Positions 45,659-55,299 of a stretch of 64,000 bases of DNA are shown in pieces. Location: the NCBI RefSeq assembly GCF_000188015.2, contig NZ_AEUX02000001.1, positions 62,001 through 126,000 on the forward strand, written 5' to 3'. Below the pieces are notes generated by a model that searched no databases, was not told the DNA's origin, and saw only the letters and a program-made list of their open reading frames with translations. This DNA is from Streptococcus ictaluri 707-05. Its GTDB lineage: Bacteria; Bacillota; Bacilli; Lactobacillales; Streptococcaceae. Position numbers and translations under genes: made by a program. Numbering within the stretch: the first letter of the stretch is position 1; each line of letters begins with the position of its first letter.

Positions 45659-46234
45659 TCATGACTTGTGTTTGGCTACAATGGCCATAAAGTTAGCAAT
45701 CATGGCCATCCCTTCTGGTGTTCCAATACTTTCAGGGTGAAATTGTAGACCATAGACAGGTAGTGTCTGATGTTCAAAGGCCATGAGCTCTCCATCATTG
45801 CAATCATTAGCTGTGGCGATAAAACCCTCCGGCAAGTGGTCCACTACAATGGAGTGATATCGCATGACCGTCTGCTTAGAAGCTAAGCCTTTAAAAAGGC
45901 TAGCAGGGCCGTAGCTTTGCATTTGGCTTTGCTTTCCATGCATGACTTCTTTAGCCAGCCGAAGTTGGCCCCCCATGCCTTCAGCGATAGCTTGATGGCC
46001 TAGACAAATGCCTAAAATGGGTTTTTGATCAAAAAATTCTTGAATTAAGTCAGGCATCTGATGAGCTTCTTTTGGCCAACCAGGTCCAGGTGAAAAGACT
46101 AAAGCATCCGCTTTTTCCGCTGTTTCAACCAAGCTGGGGTCTTCATTGGTGAGCACAATGGTTTCGTCGAATTCACTCAGGTACTGTGCTAGGTTATAAG
46201 TGAATGAATCATAATTATCAATTAAGAGTATCAT
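45659..46234 (-). CDS. pabA: Aminodeoxychorismate/anthranilate synthase glutaminase subunit
   Basis: Supplies ammonia from glutamine to the partner synthase. The 191-residue class I amidotransferase has the oxyanion segment FSPGPGWP, catalytic Cys in GICLGHQAIAEG, and the His-Glu pair in LQFHPESIGTPEG. The stop of the upstream pabBC gene lies 7 bases from its start, so the two form an operon. Assigned to PABA rather than tryptophan synthesis because its neighbour is a fused PabB-PabC. Confidence 0.88.
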   Translation of the reverse strand: MILLIDNYDSFTYNLAQYLSEFDETIVLTNEDPSLVETAEKADALVFSPGPGWPKEAHQMPDLIQEFFDQKPILGICLGHQAIAEGMGGQLRLAKEVMHGKQSQMQSYGPASLFKGLASKQTVMRYHSIVVDHLPEGFIATANDCNDGELMAFEHQTLPVYGLQFHPESIGTPEGMAMIANFMAIVAKHKS

Positions 46235-46241
46235 AGTTTCC

Positions 46242-47975
46242 TTAAGAAATCGAAAAATCGTCTAGTGTAAGTTGGTATAAACCTCGAACGGCATTGCCAC
46301 CATAGATGGCCTCTGCTTTTTTGAGATCAGAGATGGTCAATCGCTTTTCTTCTAAGAGCCCTTTATTGAGCAGGTCTTGGCGATAAATACCTGGTAAAAT
46401 GCCTAGAGAAGTAGGTGGGGTATAGAGCTTGCCATCGATTTTAACTATAAGATTAGCGATAGAAGTCTCAAGTAGCTCTTCATTAGCGTTGACAAAAATT
46501 TGCTCGTAAGCTTTAGGATCAATGTGTGGCCTGTGACTGGTTTTGAAGTAGGTGAAGGATTCTGTTTCTACCTTCTTATTTTGACGCACCAGCTTAGCCT
46601 TTAAAAAGCTTTTAGAAAGTGGTTTGAGGGGTTGATCACTTAGCAAGAATTCTCCCTCTTTGGTCAAAGCAATCGATAAGCGATAGCTTGCCTTGTCTTT
46701 GCCTTGTAAATAGCTCTTGATTTGGGAGGTTAAGGCTGCTTCGTTATAAGGAAAATCAAAATAATGGGCTGATTCTTTGAGGCGTTTGACATGTTCATTA
46801 CCATAAAGCATAGCCTGATTGTCGATTTTAGCTGTTGTGTTAAGTGTAAAAGCTGTTTTTTTACGGTAAAGAACAGAGGATTTCTGTTCAATTTCAGCAA
46901 ATTCAGCCTGCCACTGGCTCTCCCAAGTGATACCACCGCCGACCCCATAGGTGGCTTTATTATGACTTAACTGGATGGTGCGAATAGGAACATTGAAGAG
47001 ACGTCGTCCATCAGGTAGGCAAATGCCGATGCTGCCACAGTAGACTCCTCGGGGTTTTGGCTCTAAGCGCTTAATGATAGACATGGTGGAGACTTTGGGA
47101 GCTCCTGTAATAGAACCACAAGGGAAAAGGGCTCTTAAGATATCCTTAAGGTGACAATGATCCTTTAAGTCGCCAACGATGGTTGAGGTCATCTGCCAAA
47201 CGGTGGAATATTGTTCTAACTGACAGAGCTGGGTAACTGATACACTACCGGTTTGGCAAATTTTCCCCATGTCATTACGCAGCAGGTCTACAATCATCAT
47301 GTTTTCAGAGCGATTTTTAGCATCGGACTGTAGCCAATCATGTTCAGCTTGGTCGGCTTCCAAATTGACCCCACGTTTTGTGGTGCCTTTCATAGGACGG
47401 GTTGTCAGCTGCCTGCCTTCTTGCTTGAAAAAAAGCTCAGGACTAGCTGAGATGACGGCAAAGTCGTCGTGAGCGATATAGGCGTTGTAGCCAGCTCCTT
47501 GATCAATGACTAATTTGTTGTAAATGGCTAAACTGTCATTGGCAGTTAAGTCTTGTTGCAGTTGAATGGTATAATTAACTTGATAGGTATTGCCTTGTCT
47601 CATCTGCGCATGAATGGTCTCAATAGCTTTTTGATAGACTTCTTTCTGGGTTTGACTGACCCAGTTTTTAGGGATAACAATACTATCATATGTACTTGGA
47701 AGTGCTTCGATTTGACAAGTCTCATGCACAGTAAAATAGGCAAAGTATTCCTTGCCTAGAGGGTGGTGATGAGTCTCTAAGTTGGCATCAAAATAAGAAG
47801 CAGCCTCATAGCTGAGGTATCCTACAACATAGTAGCCTAAGTCTTGGTAATAGTTGACAGCTTCTATCACTTGCCCAACTTGGTCTATTGAGTTAGCCAC
47901 TAATTCTTTAATTGGAGATTGAAAGAGATAGCGGCGACCAAGTTCTTTAAAATCAATAATGGTTTTCTTGTGCAT
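46242..47975 (-). CDS. Aminodeoxychorismate synthase component I fused to aminodeoxychorismate lyase
   Basis: Makes 4-aminobenzoate for folate. The 577-residue protein has an N-terminal chorismate-binding domain (to about residue 340: ASPELFFKQEGRQLTTRPMK, FPCGSITGAPKVSTMSIIKR) fused to a PLP-dependent lyase of the class IV aminotransferase fold (about 375-577: LLETSIANLIVKIDGKLYTP, PGIYRQDLL). PabB-PabC fusions are common in streptococci. No ribosome site is visible: the -10 box ends 7 bases before the ATG at 47975, so the mRNA is probably leaderless. Folate genes elsewhere in the window: only the 5-formyl-THF cyclo-ligase. Confidence 0.92.
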   Translation of the reverse strand: MHKKTIIDFKELGRRYLFQSPIKELVANSIDQVGQVIEAVNYYQDLGYYVVGYLSYEAASYFDANLETHHHPLGKEYFAYFTVHETCQIEALPSTYDSIVIPKNWVSQTQKEVYQKAIETIHAQMRQGNTYQVNYTIQLQQDLTANDSLAIYNKLVIDQGAGYNAYIAHDDFAVISASPELFFKQEGRQLTTRPMKGTTKRGVNLEADQAEHDWLQSDAKNRSENMMIVDLLRNDMGKICQTGSVSVTQLCQLEQYSTVWQMTSTIVGDLKDHCHLKDILRALFPCGSITGAPKVSTMSIIKRLEPKPRGVYCGSIGICLPDGRRLFNVPIRTIQLSHNKATYGVGGGITWESQWQAEFAEIEQKSSVLYRKKTAFTLNTTAKIDNQAMLYGNEHVKRLKESAHYFDFPYNEAALTSQIKSYLQGKDKASYRLSIALTKEGEFLLSDQPLKPLSKSFLKAKLVRQNKKVETESFTYFKTSHRPHIDPKAYEQIFVNANEELLETSIANLIVKIDGKLYTPPTSLGILPGIYRQDLLNKGLLEEKRLTISDLKKAEAIYGGNAVRGLYQLTLDDFSIS

Positions 47976-48015
47976 ACCAAAATTATATCATAATTTACTA
48001 ACATGACGTGTCATG
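47976..48015 (-). promoter_or_regulatory. pabBC promoter with palindromic operator candidate
   Basis: Minus-strand extended -10 TGATATAAT (TATAAT 47982-47987), with 6 bases between it and the ATG. The palindrome CATGAC-GT-GTCATG (48002-48015) covers the -35 position, where no TTGACA-like box is seen. The rest of the 343-base gap 47976-48318 holds a TATACT box at about 48257 for the TM2 gene and nothing else I can assign. Confidence 0.5.
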
Positions 48016-48318
48016 ATGATTGCCACAAAAGGGGTAGGTAATGTCTTTTGACATTGGAGAGAGAGCCTAGGTGACATGATTTGAATCAGGTGGATAGGAA
48101 AAAAGTATGACAAGAGCTCTAAAAATGATAGAAAATTGCCCAAAAGTGCAGTTTTTAGTGATAAATGGTAGCACTAAGCTTAAGTTATTTCTTTTAACAT
48201 GATAAGGTCTAGCTGACAAAAAGATGCGACCCTCGTACGACTTCTAGAAAGATTTGTTATACTAACAGTAGGAAAGGATTAGGGTGAAGAGCTGGTCCCT
48301 AATGACAAAGGAAAACTT

Positions 48319-48528
48319 ATGAAACGAAAAGTAAACAAAGTGATTTATGTTTTATTAGCGCTATTTTTAGGTGAGTTTGGATTACACAAATTTTATGCAG
48401 GCCAAAATGGAAAAGGGATTCTTTATTTGATTTTCTCATGGACCTTGATACCAGGACTTTTGGGAGTCATCGAAGGGATTAGAGCTATCTTTCAGCCAGC
48501 TGACAAAGATGGTTATTTTGACATTTAA
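48319..48528 (+). CDS. TM2-domain protein
   Basis: A 69-residue protein of the TM2 family: two membrane segments joined by a short turn (VIYVLLALFLGEFGLHKFYA and GILYLIFSWTLIPGLLGVIE) with the conserved GLHKFYAGQ..G pattern. Role in bacteria unknown. It has AGGAAAAC before the ATG and a TATACT -10 box about 60 bases upstream. Free-standing. Confidence 0.9.
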   Translation: MKRKVNKVIYVLLALFLGEFGLHKFYAGQNGKGILYLIFSWTLIPGLLGVIEGIRAIFQPADKDGYFDI

Positions 48529-48612
48529 GTTGGATTTGCTTTTGAGTTTTTAGAAACGTATAATGAAAGCTTAAACAAAACATTTACTACATAGAAAGAA
48601 AAGGATGATGAC

Positions 48613-49083
48613 ATGGCAAAATTTGGCTTTTTATCAGTATTAGAAGAAGAAATGGACAAACACTTTCAGTATGATTATGCTATGGATTGGGATAAAAAAA
48701 ATCATGCTGTAGAAGTGACCTTTGTTCTAGAGGCACAAAATCAAGACGCTATTGAAACCGTGGATGACCAAGGACAAGTCTCCAAAGAAGACATCGTCTT
48801 TGAAGATTATGTGCTCTTTTACAACCCTCAAAAATCACAGTTTAATGCTGAAGATTATCTGGTGACCATACCATATGAACCTAAAAGAGGCTTATCACGT
48901 GAATTTTTAGCCTATTTTGCTCAATTTTTAAATGATGTGGCAACAGAAGGTCATAGTGATTTAATGGATTTTCTAGAAGATGAGAGTCAATTCGATTTTG
49001 GACTAGAGTGGAACCAAGAGCTTTTCGAAGAGGGGCAAACAGGACTCGAAGAAAAAGAATTCTTCGCTTATCCGAGATACTAA
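48613..49083 (+). CDS. DUF3013 family protein
   Basis: The 156-residue protein is acidic (runs of Glu/Asp, ending EEKEFFAYPRY) with no membrane segment. It matches the DUF3013 proteins that precede prmA in streptococci, here separated from it by an IS982 insertion and two broken genes. Function unknown. AAAGGATGATGAC precedes ATG 48613. Confidence 0.8.
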   Translation: MAKFGFLSVLEEEMDKHFQYDYAMDWDKKNHAVEVTFVLEAQNQDAIETVDDQGQVSKEDIVFEDYVLFYNPQKSQFNAEDYLVTIPYEPKRGLSREFLAYFAQFLNDVATEGHSDLMDFLEDESQFDFGLEWNQELFEEGQTGLEEKEFFAYPRY

Positions 49084-49119
49084 GATTATATATCATAAAA
49101 GATAATTTTAAAAAGAATA

Positions 49120-49668
49120 ATGACAACTAGAGAAATAGCAATAATTATATGGGGAACTATATTTTTTATTATCCTTTATTATAAAAAGTTAGTCGGACTG
49201 GATTTGATATCGTCTTTAGCTAAAAGTGTTTTAGATATACTTAAATCTCCCATTTCTAGATGGATACTACTATATAATTTTTTTGTAGCATTTGGTGTAT
49301 ATTACTATTGCGAAAAATATAATTTTTATATGTCAAATTGGTATATTAAAGATTACGTTTATGCATTATTATTTGTCCTATTTCCATTAGTTCTTGCTTC
49401 TAAAAATAACAAGATTAATCTCATAGTAAAAAGTAAATTTAAGGAACTTTTAGTATTAACAGGTATTTTAACGTTTATAACTGAAACTTATACATTTAAT
49501 ATAATTATTGAATTAGTATTGACACTTTTTATAGGAATTATGGCAGTAATGATCGGAATAAGTGAATCACAACTAGAATTTAAGAGTGTAAATAAGATTT
49601 TTAATATAATTTTTTATTTTGTGATTATTTTGATTATATTTCTTTCTTTTAGAAATTTTATAAATAAT
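49120..49668 (+). pseudogene. Membrane protein of unknown function, truncated by IS982 copy 2
   Basis: Not recognised. About 183 residues remain, with at least five hydrophobic segments (residues 8-22, 47-65, 85-103, 112-150, 170-185) and AT-rich codon use unlike prmA. The frame runs into the IS terminal repeat and stops after five IS-encoded codons, so the native 3' end is missing. The right flank of the IS does not obviously continue it in frame. Starts ATG 49120 with only a weak AAAAAG ribosome site. May be horizontally acquired. Confidence 0.6.
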
Positions 49669-50630
49669 ACCCGTGGTGCTAGTTAATCTCAAAATACAAT
49701 AAAAAGCCCAAAAGGACTATACTGTAAGTGCCTACACAAACAGGAGGTTAGTCCAAATGAGCCACTTACAGTATACAGCTAAATCCCATCACTTACAATG
49801 GAATATGCGTCAATTATCAAAAATTTGTTCTCAGTTTTATCAGGATTATTGTCCGGAAGACTTCAAACACCGTCGTAACGTCTGTCTGTCCAAAGTTTCA
49901 GACCAATCTCTTCTAGTTTTACTGCTATTACAAGCTGAACTAGGTATTAAATCACAACGTCACTTTTATAGGATTTGTCAGCTATTTCCCTGCGGTACAT
50001 TACTAGAAAGAAGTCGCTTTAATAGGCGTGCAAGACAGTTGATTTGGCTGGTTCAAGTGATTCGTCAGGCAATGAACACTCAAATTTCTCCCAATACCAT
50101 TGTTATTATAGACAGCTTTCCTTTGCCACTTTGTCAATCTATTCGTAACCACAGGTTCAGACTTTTCAATGGGATAGCTAATATTGGTTACACCGCCTCT
50201 AAACATATGTGGTTTTACGGTTTTAAGGTTCACATGCTAGTGACCTTATCAGGCTACATTCTGAATTATGTTGTCAGCCCAGCCTCTGTTCATGATATTA
50301 AGGCAGTTTACGAGTTGCTAGAAAGGTGTGAACAATCCGTCATTTTAGCAGACTTAGGTTACCTTAACCGTGAGCTGAAAGATGAGTTGAAGCAAAATGG
50401 CTATCACCTCTGGACTCCCTTGCGTCAAAATATGGAAGGGGCTAAACAGCATAATCATTGGAAACTAATGGCTATGAGACGAACCATTGAGACTAGATTT
50501 TCAGAACTTTGTTCCCTTTTTGATATGGAACGAACACTGGCTAGGGGCATGACAGGGCTGCAATTGAGGATTGAACAAATCATACTAGCTTACAATTTGA
50601 GATATTTTGAAATTAACTAGCACCATGGGT
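49669..50630 (+). mobile_element. IS982-family insertion sequence, copy 2, no target duplication
   Basis: 962 bp, same ends as copy 1. Left flank AAATAAT and right flank GAAATAT do not form a direct repeat, so one side has been lost since insertion, or the copy arose by recombination. Confidence 0.93.
49757..50620 (+). CDS. IS982-family transposase, copy 2
   Basis: 287 residues, intact, identical to copy 1 except F for V near residue 133 (HRFRLF). All DDE-region motifs are present, so either copy could supply transposase to the other. Confidence 0.95.
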   Translation: MSHLQYTAKSHHLQWNMRQLSKICSQFYQDYCPEDFKHRRNVCLSKVSDQSLLVLLLLQAELGIKSQRHFYRICQLFPCGTLLERSRFNRRARQLIWLVQVIRQAMNTQISPNTIVIIDSFPLPLCQSIRNHRFRLFNGIANIGYTASKHMWFYGFKVHMLVTLSGYILNYVVSPASVHDIKAVYELLERCEQSVILADLGYLNRELKDELKQNGYHLWTPLRQNMEGAKQHNHWKLMAMRRTIETRFSELCSLFDMERTLARGMTGLQLRIEQIILAYNLRYFEIN

Positions 50631-50982
50631 GAAATATATATTTTTAATAAGGAAGTATAGTATTATTAATACTGGAAATGTAACGGTTGATAAAACTTTT
50701 TATGGATATCCTAAAGTAACAATTAATATAGAAAAATCTGTTGATTTATCTAACTCTGAAATTTTGAACTTAATTGCAAGAGCATATGTAAATTGTAAAA
50801 AGTATTTCAAAGTGACAGATATGATGATAAATTATCCTATATATATTGAAATAGTTGATAATGAGAAATTTACAATAGCACTTTGACAAGAGGATTTTTT
50901 CTCTAAGAATTGGCTATTATATGATCCATTTTCAGGTAATGATGTTGTAGAAATTTACCAGAATGTATTTAAGAGAGTATAG
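50631..50982 (+). pseudogene. Fragment of an unknown protein, 5' end lost at IS982, internal stop
   Basis: One frame reads from the IS edge (KYIFLIRKYSIINTGNVTV) through NSEILNLIARAYVNCKKYF to TGA at 50884-50886, then continues in the same frame (QEDFFSKNWLLYDPFSGNDV) to TAG at 50980-50982. The continuation reads like a protein end, so the TGA is likely a nonsense mutation. Not recognised; no start codon of its own. It may be the tail of the gene at 49120 or of a different gene removed by deletion. Confidence 0.55.
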
Positions 50983-51015
50983 ATACGTCTAGGTAAATAT
51001 TGAAAGGAATTTAAG

Positions 51016-51972
51016 ATGAATGCATGGCAAGAAGTGACGGTGCAGGTACACCGAGATGCTGAAGAAGCTGTTTCTAATTTGCTAATCGAAACAGGAAGTC
51101 AAGGGGTGGCTATTTCAGATAGCGCAGATTATATTGGTCAGGAAGACCGTTTTGGGGAGCTTTATCCTCAAGTTGAGCAGTCAGATATGATTGCAGTGAC
51201 GGGCTACTACCCATCCAGTAGCGATTTGAGCCAGGTCATGATAGCCCTTAATCAAGGCTTAGGCGAATTATCCCATTTTGGGCTAGAGACTGGGCAAGTA
51301 GAGGTCAATAGCCAAAAGTTGGCAGAGGAAGACTGGGCTGAAAACTGGAAAAAATACTATGAGCCCGCACGTATCACCCATGACTTAACCATTGTACCGA
51401 GTTGGACAGAAAATTATGTGGCCTCTCCTAGCGAAAAACTCATCAAGTTGGATCCAGGAATGGCCTTTGGAACAGGTACCCATCCAACGACTAAAATGAG
51501 TCTGTTTGCGCTGGAGCAAGTGTTGCGTGGAGGTGAAACAGTTATTGACGTTGGAACTGGTTCTGGAGTTCTTTCTATTGCAAGCTCACTGCTTAGTGCT
51601 AAGGACATCTATGCTTATGACCTCGATGAGGTAGCGGTGCGCGTGGCACAAGAAAATATTGATCTTAATCAAAACACGGAAAATATCCATGTGGCGACAG
51701 GTGACTTATTAAAAGGCATTGATAGACAAGCAGATGTCATTGTGGCCAATATTTTGGCAGATGTCCTCATTCATCTGACTGATGACGCTTATCGCTTGGT
51801 CAAAGATCAAGGATATCTGATCATGTCAGGCATTATTTCTGAGAAATTGGACATGATGCTTGAAGCAGCCTTTAGTGCAGGCTTTTTCTTGGAAACGCAT
51901 ATGATTCAGGACGAGTGGAATGCTTTGGTCTTCAAAAAAACAGATGACATGTCGGGAGTGATTGGCGGCTAA
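51016..51972 (+). CDS. prmA: Ribosomal protein L11 methyltransferase
   Basis: Trimethylates ribosomal protein L11. The 318-residue protein has the N-terminal PrmA recognition domain (residues 1-110, [20 protein letters not shown]) and the SAM-binding domain: [36 protein letters not shown] and [12 protein letters not shown]. Its stop overlaps the rsmE start (TAATG), so the two are coupled. AAAGGAA precedes ATG 51016. Confidence 0.95.
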   Translation: MNAWQEVTVQVHRDAEEAVSNLLIETGSQGVAISDSADYIGQEDRFGELYPQVEQSDMIAVTGYYPSSSDLSQVMIALNQGLGELSHFGLETGQVEVNSQKLAEEDWAENWKKYYEPARITHDLTIVPSWTENYVASPSEKLIKLDPGMAFGTGTHPTTKMSLFALEQVLRGGETVIDVGTGSGVLSIASSLLSAKDIYAYDLDEVAVRVAQENIDLNQNTENIHVATGDLLKGIDRQADVIVANILADVLIHLTDDAYRLVKDQGYLIMSGIISEKLDMMLEAAFSAGFFLETHMIQDEWNALVFKKTDDMSGVIGG

Positions 51973-52715
51973 TGCAACAGTATTTTATAACAGGACCTGC
52001 CAAAGACAGGCTGGTCATAGAAGATAAAGAAACCCTCAAGCACATGTTTCAGGTCATGCGCTTAGTAGAGGGGCAAGAACTGGTTCTTGTTTTTGATGAT
52101 GGCATTAAGCGCTTAGCCAAGGTCTTGGATCATCAGCAACACCTCCTTCAAGTCTTGGAACCTATAGATGATCAGGTGGAGCTTCCTGTAGAAGTGACTA
52201 TTGCTTCTGGTTTTCTTAAAGGAGACAAGCTGGATTTTGTTACCCAAAAAGCCACAGAACTTGGTGCTATGGGAATCTGGGCTTACCCAGCTGATTGGTC
52301 TGTAGTCAAGTGGGATGCTAAAAAACTAGCCAAAAAAGAAGAGAAATTAGAAAAAATCGCCTTAGGCGCAGCACAGCAGAGTAAGCGAAACCGTCTGCCT
52401 CAAGTCAGCCTCTTTGCTCAGCAAAAGGACTTCTTGGCTGAGCTAGCTCATTTTGATCGCATTTGGGTAGCCTATGAAGAGTCAGCTAAGCGAGGTGAGC
52501 AGAGCCGTCTTGCTACAGAGCTTAAGGCTTGTCAAGCTGGTGAGAAAATCCTGATTATTTTTGGCCCTGAAGGGGGGATTTCACCGAGAGAAGTGGCTCT
52601 TTTTGAAGCAGCAGGTGCGACCAGCCTCGGTTTAGGTCCTCGGATTTTACGAACCGAAACAGCTCCACTATATGCTCTAAGTGCTATTAGTTATGCTTTG
52701 GAGATGTCTCGATAA
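51972..52715 (+). CDS. rsmE: 16S rRNA (uracil(1498)-N3)-methyltransferase
   Basis: Methylates U1498 of 16S rRNA. The 247-residue protein has an N-terminal PUA-like domain (1-75) and the SPOUT domain with the knot motif IIFGPEGGISPREVALFEA and LRTETAPLYALSAISY at the C-terminus. It starts inside the stop of prmA, as is common in Firmicutes. Followed by a terminator. Confidence 0.95.
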   Translation: MQQYFITGPAKDRLVIEDKETLKHMFQVMRLVEGQELVLVFDDGIKRLAKVLDHQQHLLQVLEPIDDQVELPVEVTIASGFLKGDKLDFVTQKATELGAMGIWAYPADWSVVKWDAKKLAKKEEKLEKIALGAAQQSKRNRLPQVSLFAQQKDFLAELAHFDRIWVAYEESAKRGEQSRLATELKACQAGEKILIIFGPEGGISPREVALFEAAGATSLGLGPRILRTETAPLYALSAISYALEMSR

Positions 52716-52719
52716 CAAT

Positions 52720-52754
52720 AAACAAGTAGTTGATAAGCAACTGCTTGTTTTTTT
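52720..52754 (+). terminator. Terminator after prmA-rsmE
   Basis: AAACAAGTAGTTG pairs with CAACTGCTTGTTT (one G-T pair), followed by T residues. Confidence 0.75.
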
Positions 52755-52770
52755 GAAACAAAATTAAGTA

Positions 52771-52798
52771 TTGACTTAATTTCAATTAAGTATATAAT
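52771..52798 (+). promoter_or_regulatory. Promoter with palindromic operator, MFS-ArsR operon
   Basis: TTGACT (52771-52776), 16 bases, TATAAT (52793-52798). The palindrome CTTAATT-TC-AATTAAG (52775-52790) fills the spacer, flanked by more AATTAAG/TTAAGT repeats up to 52825. A site of this kind in the spacer suits the ArsR-type repressor encoded at the end of the operon. Confidence 0.6.
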
Positions 52799-53817
52799 TT
52801 AGTTAAGTGTTTATTTAATTTAAAATAAGTGGGTGAAAATATGAAACGTGTAATCGGCAATCGCTTATTTATGGTGACTTTTCTAGCAGATTTACTTTCC
52901 AATTTTGGAGATGTGCTCTATTATCTTGCCTTAATGAACTATGTTCTTCAATTACCTCAAGCTAAGTTAGCGATTTCTTTAGTGAGTCTATCTGAATCTC
53001 TGCCCTTATTAACTAGACTATTGATGGGAATTTTGGGTGATCAAACAAGAAATAAGATTGATACGATCCTAGCTACACAAGTTTTTAGAGGCGTTCTGTA
53101 TTTAGGGATGGGAATTCTGATGGGCTTTAAACCAGCTCTATGGGTGCTTATCGTGGCAGTTGTAGTTAACTTTTTGTCAGATCTTTCAGGTCAATATGAG
53201 AATGCCCTATATATCCCCTTGAGTTTGCGGATTGTTCCTGAAGAAGATCGTGAAGCCATGTTTGCTTTTCGCCAAGGAACCAGTTCAGCATTTGGTATGC
53301 TCTTTCAAACTTCTAGTGCATTGTTGATTGGCTTATTATCTTATCGAAACTTGGCCTTTATCAATGCAGGGACGTTTTTGGTTTCTTCTCTTTTGATGAT
53401 AGGCATACGCTCTTCTTTAAAAGCTCTTGTAAAAAAGAGACCGTTGACTTTATCAGATTCAGGTAAGCTTAAAGGTAAAGGAATGCCTGCTCAAATCTTA
53501 CAAAGGCTTCAATCATCCTATCGACTCTTAGACCGTGTTCCATTTTTAAAGAGCTCTATAGTAACGATTGTTATCCTCAATGCCCTATTAGCCAGCTTTG
53601 ATGCTCTTTTAATGCTTAGCATGAAAGAAGATGCTCGTTTTAGAGTTTTTAATCCAGCAACCACCTTGGCAATCTTTAGCATGCTAACTACGCTTGGAAC
53701 GATTATAGGTAGTGCAGTCACCACAACACTTGCAAAAAGGATTTCTCTAGAGAAACTATTAGTGATGACTACTTTTTCTCCCTTTTTCATTTTTATGGGC
53801 TTTTATTTAATCTCTTT

Positions 53818-54981
53818 CCCGCGTTGTAAAATGAAGTGCAACAAAAAAGACATGTTCGTCTGATATACTAGAATTCCCCAATTCAGTATGGAAAGCAGAT
53901 GAACATGTCCAACATTAATTCTACCAGAAAATCATCCTATTCTCATCTTTCAGCCACAGAACGGGGTGAAATTGCTGCTTATCTTAAAATGGGAAAGAAA
54001 CCCGCTGAGATTGCTCGACTCTTGGGTCGTCACCGTTCTACAATCTGCCGAGAAATAAAACGTGGTTCAGTAGAACAGGTAAAGGATAAGAATGGAAAAC
54101 AAACCTTCTTCAACGCCTATTTTGCTGATAGTGGGCAACGTGTCTATGAAACCAATCGTCAAAAGAGTTCTTATCTCAAGTTGAATGACTGCTCCGCTAG
54201 GTTCATTGAACAATTAGAATCTGCCTTGACGGCTAACATTCGTCTCCATAGTGTGGATAGTTTTGTTCAGACTTACAAAGTGAACCATCCTGAAGAAGTC
54301 GTCCCCTCTACCAAAACGATTTATCGTTATATCAAAGAGGGGGTATTAGCTATTAAACCAATCGATTTGCCTAAGATGGTTAGTATCAGAAAACGTTCTA
54401 AGAAAGTCATGAAGACGAATAAGAAGACTTTAGGTAAATCTATCGAAGAACGTCCAGAATATATTAATGATCGTTCTGAATTTGGGCATTGGGAGATTGA
54501 TTTGGTTCTCGGCAAGAAAACCAAAGGTGAAGCTGTTATGTTGACTTTGGTAGAGCGCCAGACACGCTATGCACTAGGAGTTAAGCTAGAAGACAAGCAG
54601 TCCCAAACCATTAACCGAGCTGTCACGCATCTCATCAGTCAGTATCCTATTGCATCCATCACAGCGGATAATGGTTCTGAGTTTAGTTTACTCTCAAACT
54701 TAGAAGCTGTTGAAGTTTACTTTGCACATCCCTATTCTTCACATGAGAGAGGAAAAAACGAGAACTTCAATGGCCTCCTCAGAGAATATGTCCCTAAAGG
54801 AGTCTCACTTAATCCACTAACCTCTGAAGAACTTGACAATTATATTACTGCCATCAATGAGCGCCCAAGACGACTTCTTCAATATCAATCCTCAAAATTC
54901 CTGTTTGAGCTATCCCGAACAGCTTAACATCTGGAACTCTAGTTATCTATGAACTGGTTGCACTTGACTTGACAACTTGCG
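53818..54981 (+). mobile_element. IS30-family (IS1239-like) element, copy 2, with 13-bp target duplication
   Basis: 1164 bp. The inner inverted repeats are GTTGTAAAATGAAGTGCAAC and, inverted, GTTGTCAAGTCAAGTGCAAC; extra end bases CCCGC (left) and TTGCG (right) lie outside them. ATTTAATCTCTTT is present at 53805-53817 and 54982-54994 and once in the expected uninterrupted gene. Confidence 0.93.
53899..54927 (+). CDS. IS1239-like IS30-family transposase, intact
   Basis: 342 residues. N-terminal helix-turn-helix (SHLSATERGEIAAYLKMGKK, RHRSTICREIKRG), then a DDE domain: FGHWEIDLVLGKK (D), ITADNGSEF (D), and SHERGKNENFNGLLREY (E). GGAAAGCAG precedes ATG 53899. Unlike copy 1, the frame is complete. 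Confidence 0.94.
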   Translation: MNMSNINSTRKSSYSHLSATERGEIAAYLKMGKKPAEIARLLGRHRSTICREIKRGSVEQVKDKNGKQTFFNAYFADSGQRVYETNRQKSSYLKLNDCSARFIEQLESALTANIRLHSVDSFVQTYKVNHPEEVVPSTKTIYRYIKEGVLAIKPIDLPKMVSIRKRSKKVMKTNKKTLGKSIEERPEYINDRSEFGHWEIDLVLGKKTKGEAVMLTLVERQTRYALGVKLEDKQSQTINRAVTHLISQYPIASITADNGSEFSLLSNLEAVEVYFAHPYSSHERGKNENFNGLLREYVPKGVSLNPLTSEELDNYITAINERPRRLLQYQSSKFLFELSRTA

Positions 54982-55299
54982 ATTTAATCTCTTTACCTAT
55001 TATGGTGATTTCTTTTCTTGTTATGACAGTGGCTTCAGGTATTTTAAACCCTAAATTAAATGCCATAATTATGGTAAGTTTTCCAGAAGAGGGACTAGCT
55101 ACTGTGGCAGCAGGTATTTCAAGTCTCTTTACCTTAAGTATGGTATTAGGGAAATTGTTTATGGCAGCTCTTATCTTGGTCTTGTCAGCAAGGCAGCTTT
55201 CTTCTATCTTTGTCTTGCTCTCGTTAGGCTTTTTGGGATATCCTATTATCAACAACTATACGATTCACACAGACAACAAATCAATCAGACTGGAGCATG

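Noticed and set aside
42399..50630. Two IS982 copies flanking rarA-pab genes as a composite transposon.
   Set aside because: The genes between are conserved housekeeping genes (tRNA-Lys, 6S RNA, rarA, pab), and the outer flanks (ATTGTTT and GAAATAT) do not form a target duplication; copy 1 has its own.
40234..54981. Two IS1239-like copies as ends of a larger mobile unit.
   Set aside because: The outer flanks do not match, copy 2 has its own 13-bp duplication, and the content is chromosomal.
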